Shown here: in pieces, positions 1 to 12,320 of the stretch
Numbering within the stretch: the first letter of the stretch is position 1
Layout of the letters: each line of letters opens with the position of its first letter
Assembly (NCBI GenBank): GCA_950295325.1
Contig: OX485803.1
Location: 56,807,554-56,871,553 of the forward strand
DNA from: Polytrichum commune
Taxonomy: Eukaryota > Streptophyta > Polytrichopsida > Polytrichales > Polytrichaceae
DNA length: 64,000 nt
Reading direction: 5' to 3'
Notes under the pieces: model-generated
Seen by the model: only the letters and a program-made list of their open reading frames with translations
What the model was told of the DNA's origin: nothing
Databases searched by the model: none
Made by a program: the position numbers and the translations under genes

Positions 1-1010
1 CTAACATTTGCATCTCAACTCTAAATCCGATTTTGAAACTTGAATTGACTTATCTTCGTGGTTCATAATTGCTAACTCGATAAGACCATCCCTTATCGAA
101 CCCAATGCTCAAAACAACTATGGAGGGGGAAGTGCCCACAAGAGGACCACATACCTTAGTTGGACTTTTGATTATTAACGCTTTTGATTCAAAGTGGCCA
201 AAACAAGCTTAAGTACCGAAGAGGTTGGCTGGCCTCCAAAACCACTTGAATGAACAAAATAATTTAGGCGGCGTTCATCTTCGTCTGCAATTTCAATTTA
301 AAGCGTTCAAATTCGCTGACCACATTGATATCTTGGAAATAGGGATTAATCAAGCACCTAGTATATATATAACAACAAACAATTTTCATAAACAAAATAG
401 GAGAATGATATTAAGAACTTACCAATGTTGTTATTGATGTCAATATCTTTGGTGTGCGATGGCGGAGAAGGCTACATGTTTGAGAATAATGAAGTCCCGA
501 TCATCTTCGTGGAATAACTAAGAGAAGGATCAGACAGGGCATGGAGGGAGCATGGGACAAGTCATAAGCTATCCAAAATGTGACGATCGACCCCTTGGGA
601 CCAACATGGAAACAAATCAAAGAAAGGCAATTACAACCATTCTCTCACCAATCCTAAAAGCCAGATCATTAGCCACCCAATTCCAACAATATCTCACGTC
701 TATCGTTTGACACATGAACTTGATATGGGCTTCTCAATATTCCCGGAAACCCCACTTACATTTGCAATCAATTGAAGCTTGTAATAGATAAGATCTACAA
801 AGAGGATTCAGCAATGACACTGTTTCTCGCAGGAATCGCTGTGCGAGACGAGAGCAATCTTGACACATCGCTTGAGGTCATCCCCGAAACCCTTCATAAT
901 ATGAGTACTCTAAAGTGAGTGGGTTCCCTTTCCCTACTATAGAATCCAATGTCCATGCGACTAAAGAAAGAATTACCGAGGAGAAAGCACAATAGAGGAG
1001 TTGCATGCTT
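1..1010 (+). repeat. Module A (left-arm outer copy)
   Basis: An unrecognised module of about 1 kb with diverged relatives in the window. Bases 65-290 align directly with about 6,835-7,050; shared words include GCTTAAGTA and TTGAATGAACA(A/G)AATAA. Bases 420-1,000 resemble 61,990-62,760 on the same strand and 5,870-6,450 on the opposite strand. The exact mirror is at about 60,000-61,016. It contains only short frames and no recognisable domain. Confidence 0.6.
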
Positions 1011-1430
1011 AGACATGAGGTGTGACTGGGGAATGCACTGAGTTAGGAGAGCCTAACTATGATGGTGTAGTACTAGACGAGGAAGAGTGACCCATTTTCT
1101 ACACAAATGTACTTCAAGAAATATGCCCGTGCTTCAACTAACAATATTGGAGGAATTCGGCAGAGACATGCTTCAAGTTGGCAACCATTGCCCTTTCCAT
1201 GACATGTGAGACTTCAACATACGCTTGCCCACAACCAGAATCGGGAGCTCCAATCTAAAAATGAGAATGTGAGATTGAGAGCAGCAATGGCTAGCGATCC
1301 TTGCTTCGAAAGTGTCTCTTCCAATTGCCTCACAGGACTCGTCAACTGAACTCTCCCTCCGCTCCCGTCCGCACACCACAATAGCGTCCCCATGAATCAG
1401 ATGAGAAAACCCTGGTGAGTTGCCGCTGCA

Positions 1431-1735
1431 CTCTCATCACTCGGCACCAAAAAGGAAGAAGAATGACAAGCCTCTCTCACCACTCGGCACCAGAGAGGAA
1501 GAAGAATGACAAGCCTCTCTCACCACTCGGCACCAAAAAGGAAGAAGAATGGCAAGCCTTTCTCACAACTCGGCACCAAAAAGGAAGAAGGATGGCAAGC
1601 TCTCTCACCACTCGGCACCAAAAGAGGAAGAAAAATGACAAGCCTCTCTCACCACTCGGCACCAAAAAGGAAGAAGAATGGCAAGCCTCTCTCACCACTT
1701 GGCACCAGAGAGGAAGAAGAATGACAAGCCTCTAG
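1431..1735 (+). repeat. 43-bp minisatellite, 7 units (left arm)
   Basis: Tandem units of about 43 bp around the core CTCGGCACCAAAAAGGAAGA, with units differing by a few bases. The mirror array has one more unit, which accounts for the 43-base change in arm pairing here. Open frames across it on both strands are a by-product of the repeat and are not taken as genes. Confidence 0.9.
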
Positions 1736-2091
1736 AGTGCAGCTGCACAACTCACAATGACAACCTCGGTGGTTGCAGCTGGATTTGTAGTGGATGAGTT
1801 TGCGACCTACTAGTAGTATCCAGCTACCCACCTCCTTCCCAGGCTCTGCTCTCACGCTCCCCTGCGACCTACCAACCAGCGCCTGCACTCCTGCTGCTGC
1901 TGCTGCCTCCTCTCCTACAGACTAAGTTAGCTAAGGGCCCCTTTAGACCACGGCCAAGACCTGCTCCCTCCAGGCCTTGGACAACTCACCAACTATAACT
2001 TCAACTATTACTTACTCAGTTGCCCTTTCGTACCTACAGTTGTCCTTTCGTACCTAGGGTTGCCGGTTAAGAGTTAACTCAAGTAGCATAA

Positions 2092-2547
2092 GGGCCACTT
2101 TACACTAGAGCTTGAGGCCCTTGGACTTTCACCCGTGATATGTGAATCATGTGATTGGTTGACAACCCGGAGACGTTCCAAATTAACTTCATATAAGTTA
2201 AGACATTGAGGGTTTGAGTGACCAAAAAACATTTGAATGAACGAGGAATCTATATGGCGTCCTTCATGGCCCAATGATAAAAAGAAAAAAAAGAAAAAAA
2301 AGGTGAGTCTAACGCAAAACTAGGGGATGTGGCAAGCGGTTAAATTGTCTTTGGCTTCTAGAAATATCATATTACTAAGATGGGAGCCTGAATCACTTGC
2401 TATTTTGTATTTTCTATAAAACATGTTGTAGTCCCGTTTCAACATGGTCCACTTTCACTTTACATTAAGGTTGGAGGCCCATCAATTGCAAAGTATGGCC
2501 CTTGGATTTTTATGATCAGAGCTCTTGATATGTGTGTGAAGGGGCCC
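2092..2547. mobile_element. Harbinger-type MITE, 456 bp (left arm)
   Basis: The element starts GGGCCACTTTACAC and its far end read in reverse starts GGGCCCCTTCACACAC. The terminal inverted repeats extend about 40 bp imperfectly. It is flanked by TAA on both sides (2,089-2,091 and 2,548-2,550), the usual 3-bp TWA target duplication of PIF/Harbinger elements. The ends resemble those of the 4.72-kb element at 22,987. No coding capacity was seen. It is present in both arms, so it inserted before the arm duplication. Confidence 0.8.
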
Positions 2548-2890
2548 TAAGTTGGGGCCATGTTACGTGTCAGGTTTAATATAAAAATGTATCAAAAATC
2601 ACTTATAAACAATGTACAATGTGTATTTCAACTTATATCTATATCTATATCTATATCTATATATTTCCATAGATGACCTACAAACCTACGCATATCAACA
2701 ACACATAATCTGGAATTCATTCAATAAATGTGTGGAATTGATGTGTAAATCAAATATGAAAAGTTAAATGATGATGACCTCCATTGCCGGTGACCTTCAT
2801 AAAGTATCATGTCTTATCACTCACCAAATTTATTTAGAAAGTAGGAAATTGAAATAAACCGGCACCCCACATAGAAGTACCCCTCCATAA

Positions 2891-2936
2891 AATGGGTGAC
2901 ATCACCCATTTCTTGGATGATGTCACCCATTTCTCA
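2891..2936. repeat. Hairpin with GGGTGACATCA stem
   Basis: AAATGGGTGACATCA is followed about 13 bases later by its reverse complement TGATGTCACCCATTT. The same hairpin is in the right arm near 58,056-58,103. Function unknown. Confidence 0.6.
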
Positions 2937-3609
2937 CCCATTTAAAAAACGGACGAGGACCGGTACATGGAACCTTGGCCTTTGTAGGTGGACCGAGGGG
3001 TAGTGTTGTACAAGTGGTGGGGGAGGTTTTAGTGCATTAGAACTAGGTGATTGTTTCTTTTCAAGTTTGTGTTTGTTAAGTATGATGTGTGCTAAGTATC
3101 TTATGATTGTTTGAGAGAAGGATTCCATTAGTTTATGAGTGCTATATATGAGGGACAACTTTAGGGTTTTTGAGGCTTTGTATGGTGTGGTTGTGTATGG
3201 TCTTCTTATTCTCACTCTTAGGATTATGGGGGGTAGTATATCCCAACCTTGTTGGGATAATAGTGGTTTGAATGTAGTGTATTTGTCAAGTTTGTGTGAA
3301 GTCACGGTCATGGGGAATCTATCATTACAATATGTGAATTTAGTTATTTGTATTTTTAAATTTGGGGTTTGGGGTGAAGGGTGCTTTGTCCAAGGGGGGT
3401 GCTCCTAAGATCATAGTATGTCTAGACACAATTTGGTAGGACATTGACAGCGTGGAAGGAAGCAAGTACATGGGAGTGGCTATAAGAGTGTTGTGTTCTC
3501 TGGGGTGCTATCTTTGAATTTGCCAATGTTAATTAGTGTGAAGCATCGCATCATGGAGCCCAAGTGCACAACTTTGTCATATTTAGGTTAGACCTAAAGG
3601 CTTGACAAC

Positions 3610-3870
3610 CATCTTCAACTGAGATTTAAGTATATTTGAACAAATCACTTGTCCAAAAATAATAAGGGATGTGCACTTGTAGAGACAAAAACATCAAACG
3701 ACAACAACATAAGCAACAACACAACAACCATAATTTTGAATGTTTGTATTTCATGTTCACCAACCACCATACTTGTGTGTTTTTACGATCTAGTGTGCGT
3801 CATAATGATAGTTGGAATTATCCTAAATTCATGCATAAATCCACATATACTTAAATCCTAGTTCCTTGTG
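3610..3870 (+). repeat. Module C (left-arm copy)
   Basis: A module of about 260 bp around ACTTGTCCAAAAATAATAAGG...ACAACAACATAAGCAACAAC. Copies lie at 57,110-57,360 (mirror), 31,500-31,760 (minus) and 63,450-63,840 (plus, split by a MITE). In three diverged copies one frame runs through a segment ending ILKS or IFKS and stops at the same place. Coding status is unproven. Confidence 0.7.
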
Positions 3871-4962
3871 GAAAATAGGTACTCTTGTCAAGACATAAAG
3901 CTCGTTTTACATGGGTGTCATTGACATCATGTATGCAAGTCTAATATCTAGGTTGATGAGTCTAAATTTTATGTGAATGTAGCGTAAATGAAACAATTCC
4001 CTCCAAGGTGGCCTTCATCTATGCTAAGAGGAGCAAGCCTATTAACAATGAGCATACAACCACCCCTCTTCCAACTCCATCAACACCATCCATCAACCAA
4101 CACCAAACATCAAGGGGCCAAATCCTTTGGAAGATCGACAGAGTATTGTGCCCTCGGAGGTTGTGTTCCTACATTATTAACACATCGACATAGGGTTGCA
4201 AAACTTGAGGTAAATTTGTCCAACCTTGCTTGGGGTGCACTCTTCATTAGGATGAAAAATAATGTGCATGCATCACCTGCAAAATTATACAATTCTCTAT
4301 ACACAAAAACAAATTGTGAGGGAAAAATATGCATAAATATGTTAAGACTACACATTGCTTCAAATGTAGAAGTACTTATGCACCCACTCATGGCTAGAAC
4401 CCTAATTTTGCATTTCTTTCTTGGATGATCATAGCCTCAAATATAGTATACACTCATCCAAAATATATGCATACTCTCACTCATGGTTAAAATCCTTACT
4501 TGCATTTTCCACCCAGATGATGGGCCTATTCTATTAGATCACATATTCAAAATATCACATGTTAATTTTAAATGTACATATGTAGTTGATTTTGGCCTTT
4601 TGCTTGTCGATGTGTTAAATTTTTTTGATTGGTGTTAAGGATGAGTTCTCCAATACCAAAACCTTCGACCTTTGGTTCTGAAAGATAAGCAAATATTTCC
4701 TACAATTTTGTGCGATAAACTTGCTTCCTACTTACCACCTGTCTCAACAATTTTGGACCCATATTCTAAGAGGGTAGCCAGTCTTTTCGAACACCCTACC
4801 TAATACAAACCCCACCTTTAACAATAACTCTCCTATTTTTTCATGGTGCCCTCTATTGTTGTGTTAGGTACTCAAATATAGAATATGAACATGAGATCTT
4901 CAAAACTTGTTATTAAAAGTATTGCTCAAAAGGTAATGGCTGAATGTGGTTTTGGACATAGA

Positions 4963-7900
4963 TTTCATGACCTTAAACATTTTGAAGTTGGATTTTCTTC
5001 TCATATTCCTTGAATTCATTATAAACTTGAGGGCACCATTACAAAAATTTCTAGAAAAAATCAATTTAATGTAATTTTATCATTTTAAAACAAAATTTAA
5101 ATAATTACATGTTCAATATATCTACTTGAATTGTCTTCTAAAATATGTACACTTTTCTTGAATTTTTTTGGTCAACATTGCTTGGCTTTGTAGATCAATG
5201 TGTTTTTCAAATTTTTATGATTTTTCCTTCACAAAATCCAAAGTTAGTACTCCACTGTACAGTTCACCCCCCAGGCAACCCTGTCTTGAACCAAATCGAT
5301 CACATCAAGCAAAACAATGTTGATATATTGAAGTAATTTGCACAAACGACTTGTCCAAAATAAATAATGCATAAGAAAGTATTTTTTGCACAATTAAGAT
5401 ATGCACACTGTAAAACAATCTATGTAGAAGAATATGACGAAATTCCCAATTATTCATACTTTGGGAAAAAATATGGTGAAATATTCTCTAGAGATGCATA
5501 TTTTTCCACAAATAACATAGCGTGCATGCAACTAAAGTATGCTACAACAAGAGATGGAGTCCACATCTAGGTAGAGTTGCTATTATTTTCATCATAAGGT
5601 CCACCGATAAAACTGTGTATGTAGAATTTCATTATGTCTAGAACTTGTGACTAAGTCTAAATTTTATTTAAAACATAGCGTTATTCATTTCCTCCTAAGG
5701 AACAAGGCTTCCAATTGGTTGTTCCGGCCTCTAGTGCCAAGTCTAGCAACTATACGTTTCTAGAGTTCTTGTTGTTTGTTGCACATGATGGGTGGAGAGC
5801 ATGTTAAGATGCTAGTGTAATTTTCACTTGGACAATGGGTGGGGACCTAGAATTTACGGGTCTTAGGGACTACATCAGTTTCCTTTTACTACATCAGCCC
5901 AGCTATGAGATTCGTGCACCACACGTTCACCTTCCTTGTATGTAAAAGCATGGGCATCCAGGAAGGAAAAAAAGGAATGCAGTGGAGAAGGTAGGCCTGT
6001 CTTCATCGTTCGCAATGCCTTCTTCACCCGCATTCCAGATTCTTGCTTGGGCCTGCAACTCCTCTGTTGCACTTCCGCGTTGGCATTTCCATTCCTCGGT
6101 TGCACAGATGCCAGATTCCTTGTCCTCCACATCATCCATCCCATAAAACTCACATCTACTGCAATCGTCAGTGGGTCTTTGGAGAATATTAGTCTTCAGC
6201 CCATTTCCATTTCAGGTGTCCGTTGCAACACCGGAGATGTTCTAGGCTTGGTGGGGGAAATGGTTTAGGAGTGTTTCCATATTCATCACAAACGGGCGCT
6301 GATTTCTGGCTTCAACAAACCTGTCCATGGTCCCCCCCCAAAACCTTGATCTTGTCAAGGACACTGTCTTCCCTGCCATCTCACACCTAGGAGATCCATT
6401 TCAATGTCGTCATTGAAAAGTTCATGTTGACAGGAACAATGCTGCAACCAACACAACTATATATGTGAGTTTCAACATCTAATTATATCTAAATTCAATC
6501 AAAGATTTAGTTTGACTTTGGCATATGCTTTGATATGCCAGACATTGTATGTCAACTAATTATCGATGAAGTTAAAAGGGAGTTAAGAACCCAAGAGTGA
6601 GAACCCCAACATACATACAACCTTATTTTCAAATTTCTTTGTTGATGATATGGATTTGGTGCGAAATTCCATGGGCTCAAATGTTTTTTAGTTATTATAT
6701 ACATCCAATTGTGAACACATTTAGGAAGACAACTTCTGATCACTAAAGGAGGAAAATAGAAATCACTTTGACCTCCTATACCTCGCATGTCTACTCCGAA
6801 TTTGAATCTTTAATCAACTATTTATGTCCTTCACGATTGCTAACTTGATGAGACTACATTCCTAATCCAGTGCGATATTTGAAACTGCAAGTAAGTTGGA
6901 AGTGTCCACAATGGGGCCGTATACCTTATATTGTGCTTGGTAGCACTACTGTAACCAACAGATTTGTTCAATGTGGCCAAAGTAGGCTTAAGTATCTCAG
7001 AGACCAGCCTCCACAACCATTTGAATGAACAGAATAACTTGGGTGGCTTTCATGCCACTCCTTCTGAGCATCTTCATCTGCAATTTCAAGTTCAAGCTTC
7101 CAGATACACCACATTTAAACATTGGCAGCTTGGAAAGAGAGATTGGTCAGGCACGTTGTGTATATGACAACGAATGCTTTCTGTGGACGGAAAAGGATAA
7201 TGATGTGGTGTGCCACGACTGTCCATTTGAAAGCTTAGAATCCGGCCATTTTGTGCAACGAAAACCTTGCATGCATGCAGGTTGTGCCCTTTGTGTGAGC
7301 AATCCCAAGCTTTGGAAGAAGAAAACGATTCTCGCTGCATGCCAAACAGATTTGACTCCCTGGCCACAAGAGGATTGAACCCCTTCAAAACAAGAGGGAC
7401 ACTCAGAATCTGCCCAGCCTATCTAAATGCAACTGCTGCTAAAATTCTTTTAGTTTCATTTTTTGTTGCAAAGTTGAAGCGGTCAATGCTGTTAGATGGC
7501 TTTGTAACTACCTACGTGCTTTCAACAGATGAGGAGAAGGTGAGCATGAGGCTTTACGTGGTCACTCTTATTATTTAGACTTAGTGGTAACATCTCTGTC
7601 TGGTTTGTTGTTAACAATGAACAACAAAACAAACATGTGTTAGAATGAGACTGGACTAGTTTCAAGGAAAATGAAACTCAAAGAAAATTAATTATTGACA
7701 CAATTGAGAGAACTTATGTTATTACTTACAAAGAAATTGATTTGATCTCGCGGCTATGATAAAGACAAAGTGTCCCTCTTTCATGACAACACAAGAGATT
7801 GGCGTCGTCTCATCTCTCTCTACATTTAAATGGAATCTTTACCAAATGCCCTTTGATAACTTAGATCATTATTGATGACAAATTATGCATTGTTTGACAT

Positions 7901-9073
7901 AGACCAACAATGGGTTGAGCCATAGATTCGGGAGTCTCATATATTTATGTTTCCTTCATCACACCTCCAACGTTCATATTACCTACTTTGATTCTTGTGG
8001 AATCTCATCCAACTACACTTACGAAGTCAAATTGTACATCTAAAACATATACACTCAAAATTTGCATTCATATGGTGGGTAGAAAATGAGAACCTGATTG
8101 ATCAAGCCTACTGGAAGAAACACGACCGGTAGACTTTTGGCACATTTTTGGCGCTCATTAACATGAGAGAGATGTCTTCAAAGTGGTTGGCTTACATGAT
8201 TAGAATCATGGGACAATAATATTATGTTGAAATTTGATTCGGATATGAAAAGGTGCACCAATTTGTCTCCATAGTTGGAGCTTTTCATTAACGTGACATG
8301 GTCTTAAGTGGCTCAGTTTCTTAATTGGACCCCTAGATTTGATTGGAATGTTGTTCGGTGAGGATCAATGAACAAACATCATAAAGATACATGTTTAAAA
8401 GAGATTGACTTACGTCTTTAAATATTAATAACTACTCTACGCTGAATAGTGAACATAATTGGAAGGACCTATGTATCAAGTTAAGAAATCAACAAACATA
8501 CACTCCCCATAGCCATAACTAATTAGAGGAGATATGATTTTCCATCTAGTTTTTATAGAAGTTTCATTATAGATGTGCTAATGTAACACAAGTTTTGTTG
8601 TTAATCTAGTTGGTAGAAGTTGGAAAACATGAAAAAACGAACCAAATAACATGCATATACCTTAGTCTAATCACATATAAAGTGGTAAAACTAAATGTGA
8701 GCCACCCTAGTTATTAAGGCATGATAACTAATGTGACTATAAAATCAACACATATTAGTAATCCTAACACTATAGTGACATTATAATAACGTCAACCTAA
8801 TTATCATATTCTTGTTATTTAGGACTCTGACCTAGACGTAGTTTCTTCACTATAATTGAAAGATATTTCATGTAGAAAGAGTCCGAGTCACACCCCAATC
8901 ACACTTACATTCCACTTATGGGTCTTTGTATATGAAATTTAGTGTGGTTGCAAGGAATTAAAGAGAGTCAAATCAAACTCACAAAATTGACCTTCATCAT
9001 CATAAGTTTAACATTGTAATGCTTCTAGTTCAAGGGTATTGTCAAATTGATATGACTATCTCATGATATTATC
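4963..9073 (+). repeat. Near-identical arm block, left copy
   Basis: Against 51,920-56,030 the pairing sum stays at 60,993 throughout. The stretches I compared (about 4,970-5,150, 5,580-5,880, the 8-C run near 6,332, 7,740-7,860, 8,860-9,060) are identical, and the ten mirrored open frames in the block translate identically. Substitutions reappear just outside: three differences near 4,930-4,960, and a 3-base indel plus substitutions from about 9,070. The block holds module half copies (5.9-7.6 kb) and otherwise unrecognised AT-rich sequence. Confidence 0.85.
5870..7600. repeat. Module A halves, rearranged (left arm)
   Basis: Bases 6,835-7,050 match 65-290 directly, while 5,870-6,450 match the second half of module A in the opposite orientation. 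The block is therefore a rearranged copy of the 1-1,000 module. Frames of up to 117 codons exist and are identical in the other arm, but this lies in the near-identical block and says nothing about selection. No known domain was recognised. Confidence 0.55.
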
Positions 9074-9110
9074 CATCAAACATCAACATGTCATTGAAAT
9101 GTATTTTGCA
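7600..9110. other. AT-rich arm sequence, nothing identified
   Basis: No long frame, RNA gene or mobile-element end was recognised. Mirrored exactly in the right arm up to about 9,070. Confidence 0.6.
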
Positions 9111-9116
9111 TACTAC

Positions 9117-9425
9117 ATCGATTATCTCAACTAGTGCATGTGACCATTGGGAGTTATGCGGTGGAATAACGTATTATATCGATTATTTTAATTAGTGCAA
9201 GTTACCATTGGGAGTTATGCAGTGGAATAGTGTACTATATCAATTATTTTAATTAGTGCAAGTTACCATTGGGAGTTATGCAGTGGAATAGTGTACTATA
9301 TCGATTATCTTAATTACTGCATGTTACCATTGGGAGTTAAGGAGTGGAATAACGTACTACATTGATTATCTCAATTATTAGTGCATGTTACCATTGGGAG
9401 TTATAGATTGGAATAATGTCTTACT
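9117..9425 (+). repeat. 60-bp tandem array, 5 units (left arm)
   Basis: Five units of about 61 bp with the core TTACCATTGGGAGTTATG followed by a GGAATA-type and a CGATTATCT-type segment. The right-arm mirror has 8 units. A diverged single relative continues at about 9,530-9,570. Confidence 0.9.
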
Positions 9426-9699
9426 GTAGAGTGCAATTTTTAGTAATGGAAGTTTATTAGGTTGTTTAAACATTATAAAACATAATTGATTTTGCTTGGT
9501 AAAATATTACACTTTCAATAAATAGTTATAGCACTGCGTAGCTCCAAATAGTAACATGCACTCATAGGGATAATAAGCGTAATTGTCCATGGCTTTTGTG
9601 ATGCCATTCTTAATTGTGATGATCAAATTACAATGTATTCACATGTATATTGATCCAATATTGGTCACAACCTCTCTTGCCCAACACCCATTGAAAATA

Positions 9700-10600
9700 A
9701 GTAACCGGCGATTTGTTTTGTAGATTCAACAACATATTCACAAGGAATTTGAGTGCAAAGAAATGGAATTTTCCTACCCTTGAGTCAAATAGGATTGAGC
9801 CCTTCAATTTCTAATTTCTTTCGTATGGTCAAGTTTAAACAAAGTTAGTGGGCAACTCAACCACATCCTTCCAATGCATAGTTGGCAGGGGCAATACAGT
9901 TTGCCTCTACGAATTAAACATTTGAAATTGGACAAAGAATAAGTGATTGAATGATATTTTAGAAGTTCCACATGGAAATTATTAATAAACTACACCATTC
10001 ATGGTATTTAGTGTCATGTATACTATTTGTGAAGCACCTAAACTAGAGCCTACAGATTTCAAAATGTCATGCGTGCTAATTGCCAATATGATTTCATTTA
10101 TCAGCATAAGTAACTTATTTAGGTGAAAAAATATCTACATTATGACATTTAGAGTAGCACATTCGGATATAACGGTAGATGATAATCTTGTGTTTTTGAG
10201 TGCACTAATGGCACTGCGTGTTGTGTGTTTATATTTTACTATGCAAGAGGAAGGTATCCTTGAGCATACTAATGGCAAGTGTCATTTGCGTACACTTTAG
10301 TCAACCTATAGACCATCTCTTACATATGGAGGAGCGGTGTTTTTTGTCTGTGACTGGATGACGGTTCTAGCCATGGGAAAAAAAACCCCACCCTTCCCAT
10401 GCACCACCGTAACATTATTCAGATCCATAAGAATGTTCTGTGGTACTGACAACATTATGCATAATATTCTTCACATTCAAACTGAATGTGAGGAATATTC
10501 TGCATAATGTTATCAATCCCACAGATCTCAATATTGTTATGACAACTTTAGTAACATACCTAATTATCTAAAAATTAGTTAGAGTTATTTACACTATTTG
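9700..10600 (+). repeat. Module D, diverged and shortened copy (left arm)
   Basis: The segment near 9,850-9,920 is a diverged relative of 18,930-19,000; on the plus strand a shared motif reads N-S-[ST]-T-[SF]-x-Q-C-x-V-G. About 1 kb of the module that is present in the right arm (49,030-49,995) is missing here, with the break near 10,566. A foldback element has been inserted at 10,410. Confidence 0.5.
10410..10539. mobile_element. Foldback MITE, left arm only
   Basis: About 130 bp forming a long hairpin. TAACATTATTCAGATC at the left matches the reverse of GATCTCAATATTGTTA at the right, and the inner stem CATTATGCATAATATTC pairs with its near complement around a 3-base loop. The right arm at about 50,010-50,020 lacks it, joining the flanks directly. 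The target duplication is unclear. Confidence 0.65.
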
Positions 10601-12050
10601 TGAACAATAGTAAATCGTCTAGAGCTCTAGAATATGCCCCCCTATACTAAATGTCAATTTGATATTACTTGTCAATATAAGGTCATTGTATTGGATTTAA
10701 TATATCATATATTAGGTCATTAAAAATGACATTGAAGCATATAATAAAATCTAATCTCTACCAGCCTAATATGCTCAATAATCTTATAATCATGACCACA
10801 ATGTGTATTTTTATTAGATTCCACTAAGATGTTGAGTTTGATACAACTTTTGAACTCTCTTCTAACTTAGGTTTTGCATATTATTTCTCATGTCACTAAT
10901 TGGACACATGTGGGCAATTAGTATAATCTATGTATTGGTTCCAATACAAGGTAAGTGACAATTTTTTATCTGTGCCATAATGTGCAAAATAAGAAATGTT
11001 CAAAATGAACAGTATCAAAACATTTCATTTCTATAGTTCAATTTCATTACTGACGATGAAAAATGTTTTATTTCATGAACTTCACTATAAAATTACTGAA
11101 AATTACCATAAATTCAAATAGGAACTCAAAGTTGAATGAGATATGTATGGCGTCAAAGTGATGCAAGCACCCCCTTCGAATTGGACAAAGTAGGTGGCAA
11201 GTGTAATGAACAAGCATGATATAATGGTATTTCAAAAAGGAAACTTTTGGTGCCATCAATATATTCTATACTTCAATATAATGCAAATTTTCATTTCTCT
11301 TTTGTGCAAGGAGGGGGGGGGGGGGTTGATACAATTCAGGTCCAATTAAGACCTTGGATTAACTAAGACAATTCAGTATGCGCCTTTGAAAATATTTGTG
11401 AATGGCCCCAATCTCATGCACTTCAGTCAACCCTTTTTCCTACAATTATGTAAATGGGCACTAGTTAAACATGTATATGATGTAGGACCCCAAGTGGCAA
11501 CCACTTTAGGAGTGGTGAAGCCAATGACAACCTTCTTAATAGAGAAGATTATGCTTAAAAACACACATCCTCGTTCACATACGTGCATATTCATCTATAA
11601 TGTGACGACTTGATCATCATTTCCTATTCCAGACAAGAAGAGGGAATCATCACTGACACACGAACTCTCCTCTCATTCATCCAACATAAAAGCCATGAAT
11701 TAATGTGACCCCTAAGGCCACTTCATTTTAATTTGATATGGCACATGCATTAGCTTCAACAAAGACCCCAGATTAAATTATTTGGTCGAGGTTGTTTGAG
11801 ATAAATCAGCCACAAGCCTAAAGAGGTTCAAGTTTTTATGTTGGATGGATAAGGGGTACGCTTGCATGCAATAGTTTGCTCTTGACACGTGAGACCTGCA
11901 GTTGGTAAGCTGTGGCTTGTACGTCAACTCCAGAAGAAATTAGGGTTTCATGAAAACTGTGCAACAAAATGAGGAAGTTATGCAGCAGAGTGCGGCTTCA
12001 CTGTCCGAAGCGTGAAGCTTTGACAAACCAGAGTTGCACTTGTTCCCCTT
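10600..12050. other. AT-rich arm sequence with a G homopolymer
   Basis: No gene recognised. It contains a run of 10 G at about 11,311-11,325 that is a longer C run in the right arm (48,122-48,140). Otherwise it pairs with 47,450-48,840. Confidence 0.55.
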
Positions 12051-12079
12051 TGCCAAGTAACTTAACCGGCTGTGATTTG

Positions 12080-12320
12080 CAGATGTCACACTAGTGTCCC
12101 GGGAGATTTTTGGCCATAGCTGGTCAAAATCCTAGTATTTCCATGTCCAACCAGTTCCATGTTGTGATAGTTCGGGTTTTCTTTATTAATTTGTTGCGTA
12201 TTCCATAGATTCCTCTAAATAGATTGGTAGTTTCCCTGAAGTCTTAGAACTTCAACCGGTTCATTTGTAACTACTCTAAATATCATATTAAATGTATCTG
12301 TCTGTTCTTGCCGTTCATTG
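12080..12320 (+). repeat. CCGGTT dispersed repeat, copy 1
   Basis: A unit of about 240 bp with ordered words GGGAGATTTTTGG, TCCAACC(A/G)GTT, TTTCCCTGAAGTCTTA, ACTTCAACC(G/A)G and GTTC.....GTTCATTG. A second copy is at 14,235-14,430, a more diverged one at 22,060-22,330, and fragments lie near 21,150, 35,390 and 41,570. Mirrors are at 47,150-47,400 and 45,010-45,220. The family is not recognised. Confidence 0.6.

Noticed and set aside
1415-1735. Open frames rich in K and E across the minisatellite, on both strands
   Set aside because: The frames follow from a 43-bp repeat unit and change with unit number; no non-repetitive coding part.
1937-2000. Another Harbinger-type end (TAAGGGCCCCTTTAGACC)
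   Set aside because: It resembles the family's left end, but no matching opposite end could be placed.
7025-7378. 117-codon frame perfectly conserved in both arms
   Set aside because: It lies in the near-identical block, where every sequence is conserved, and has no recognisable domain.
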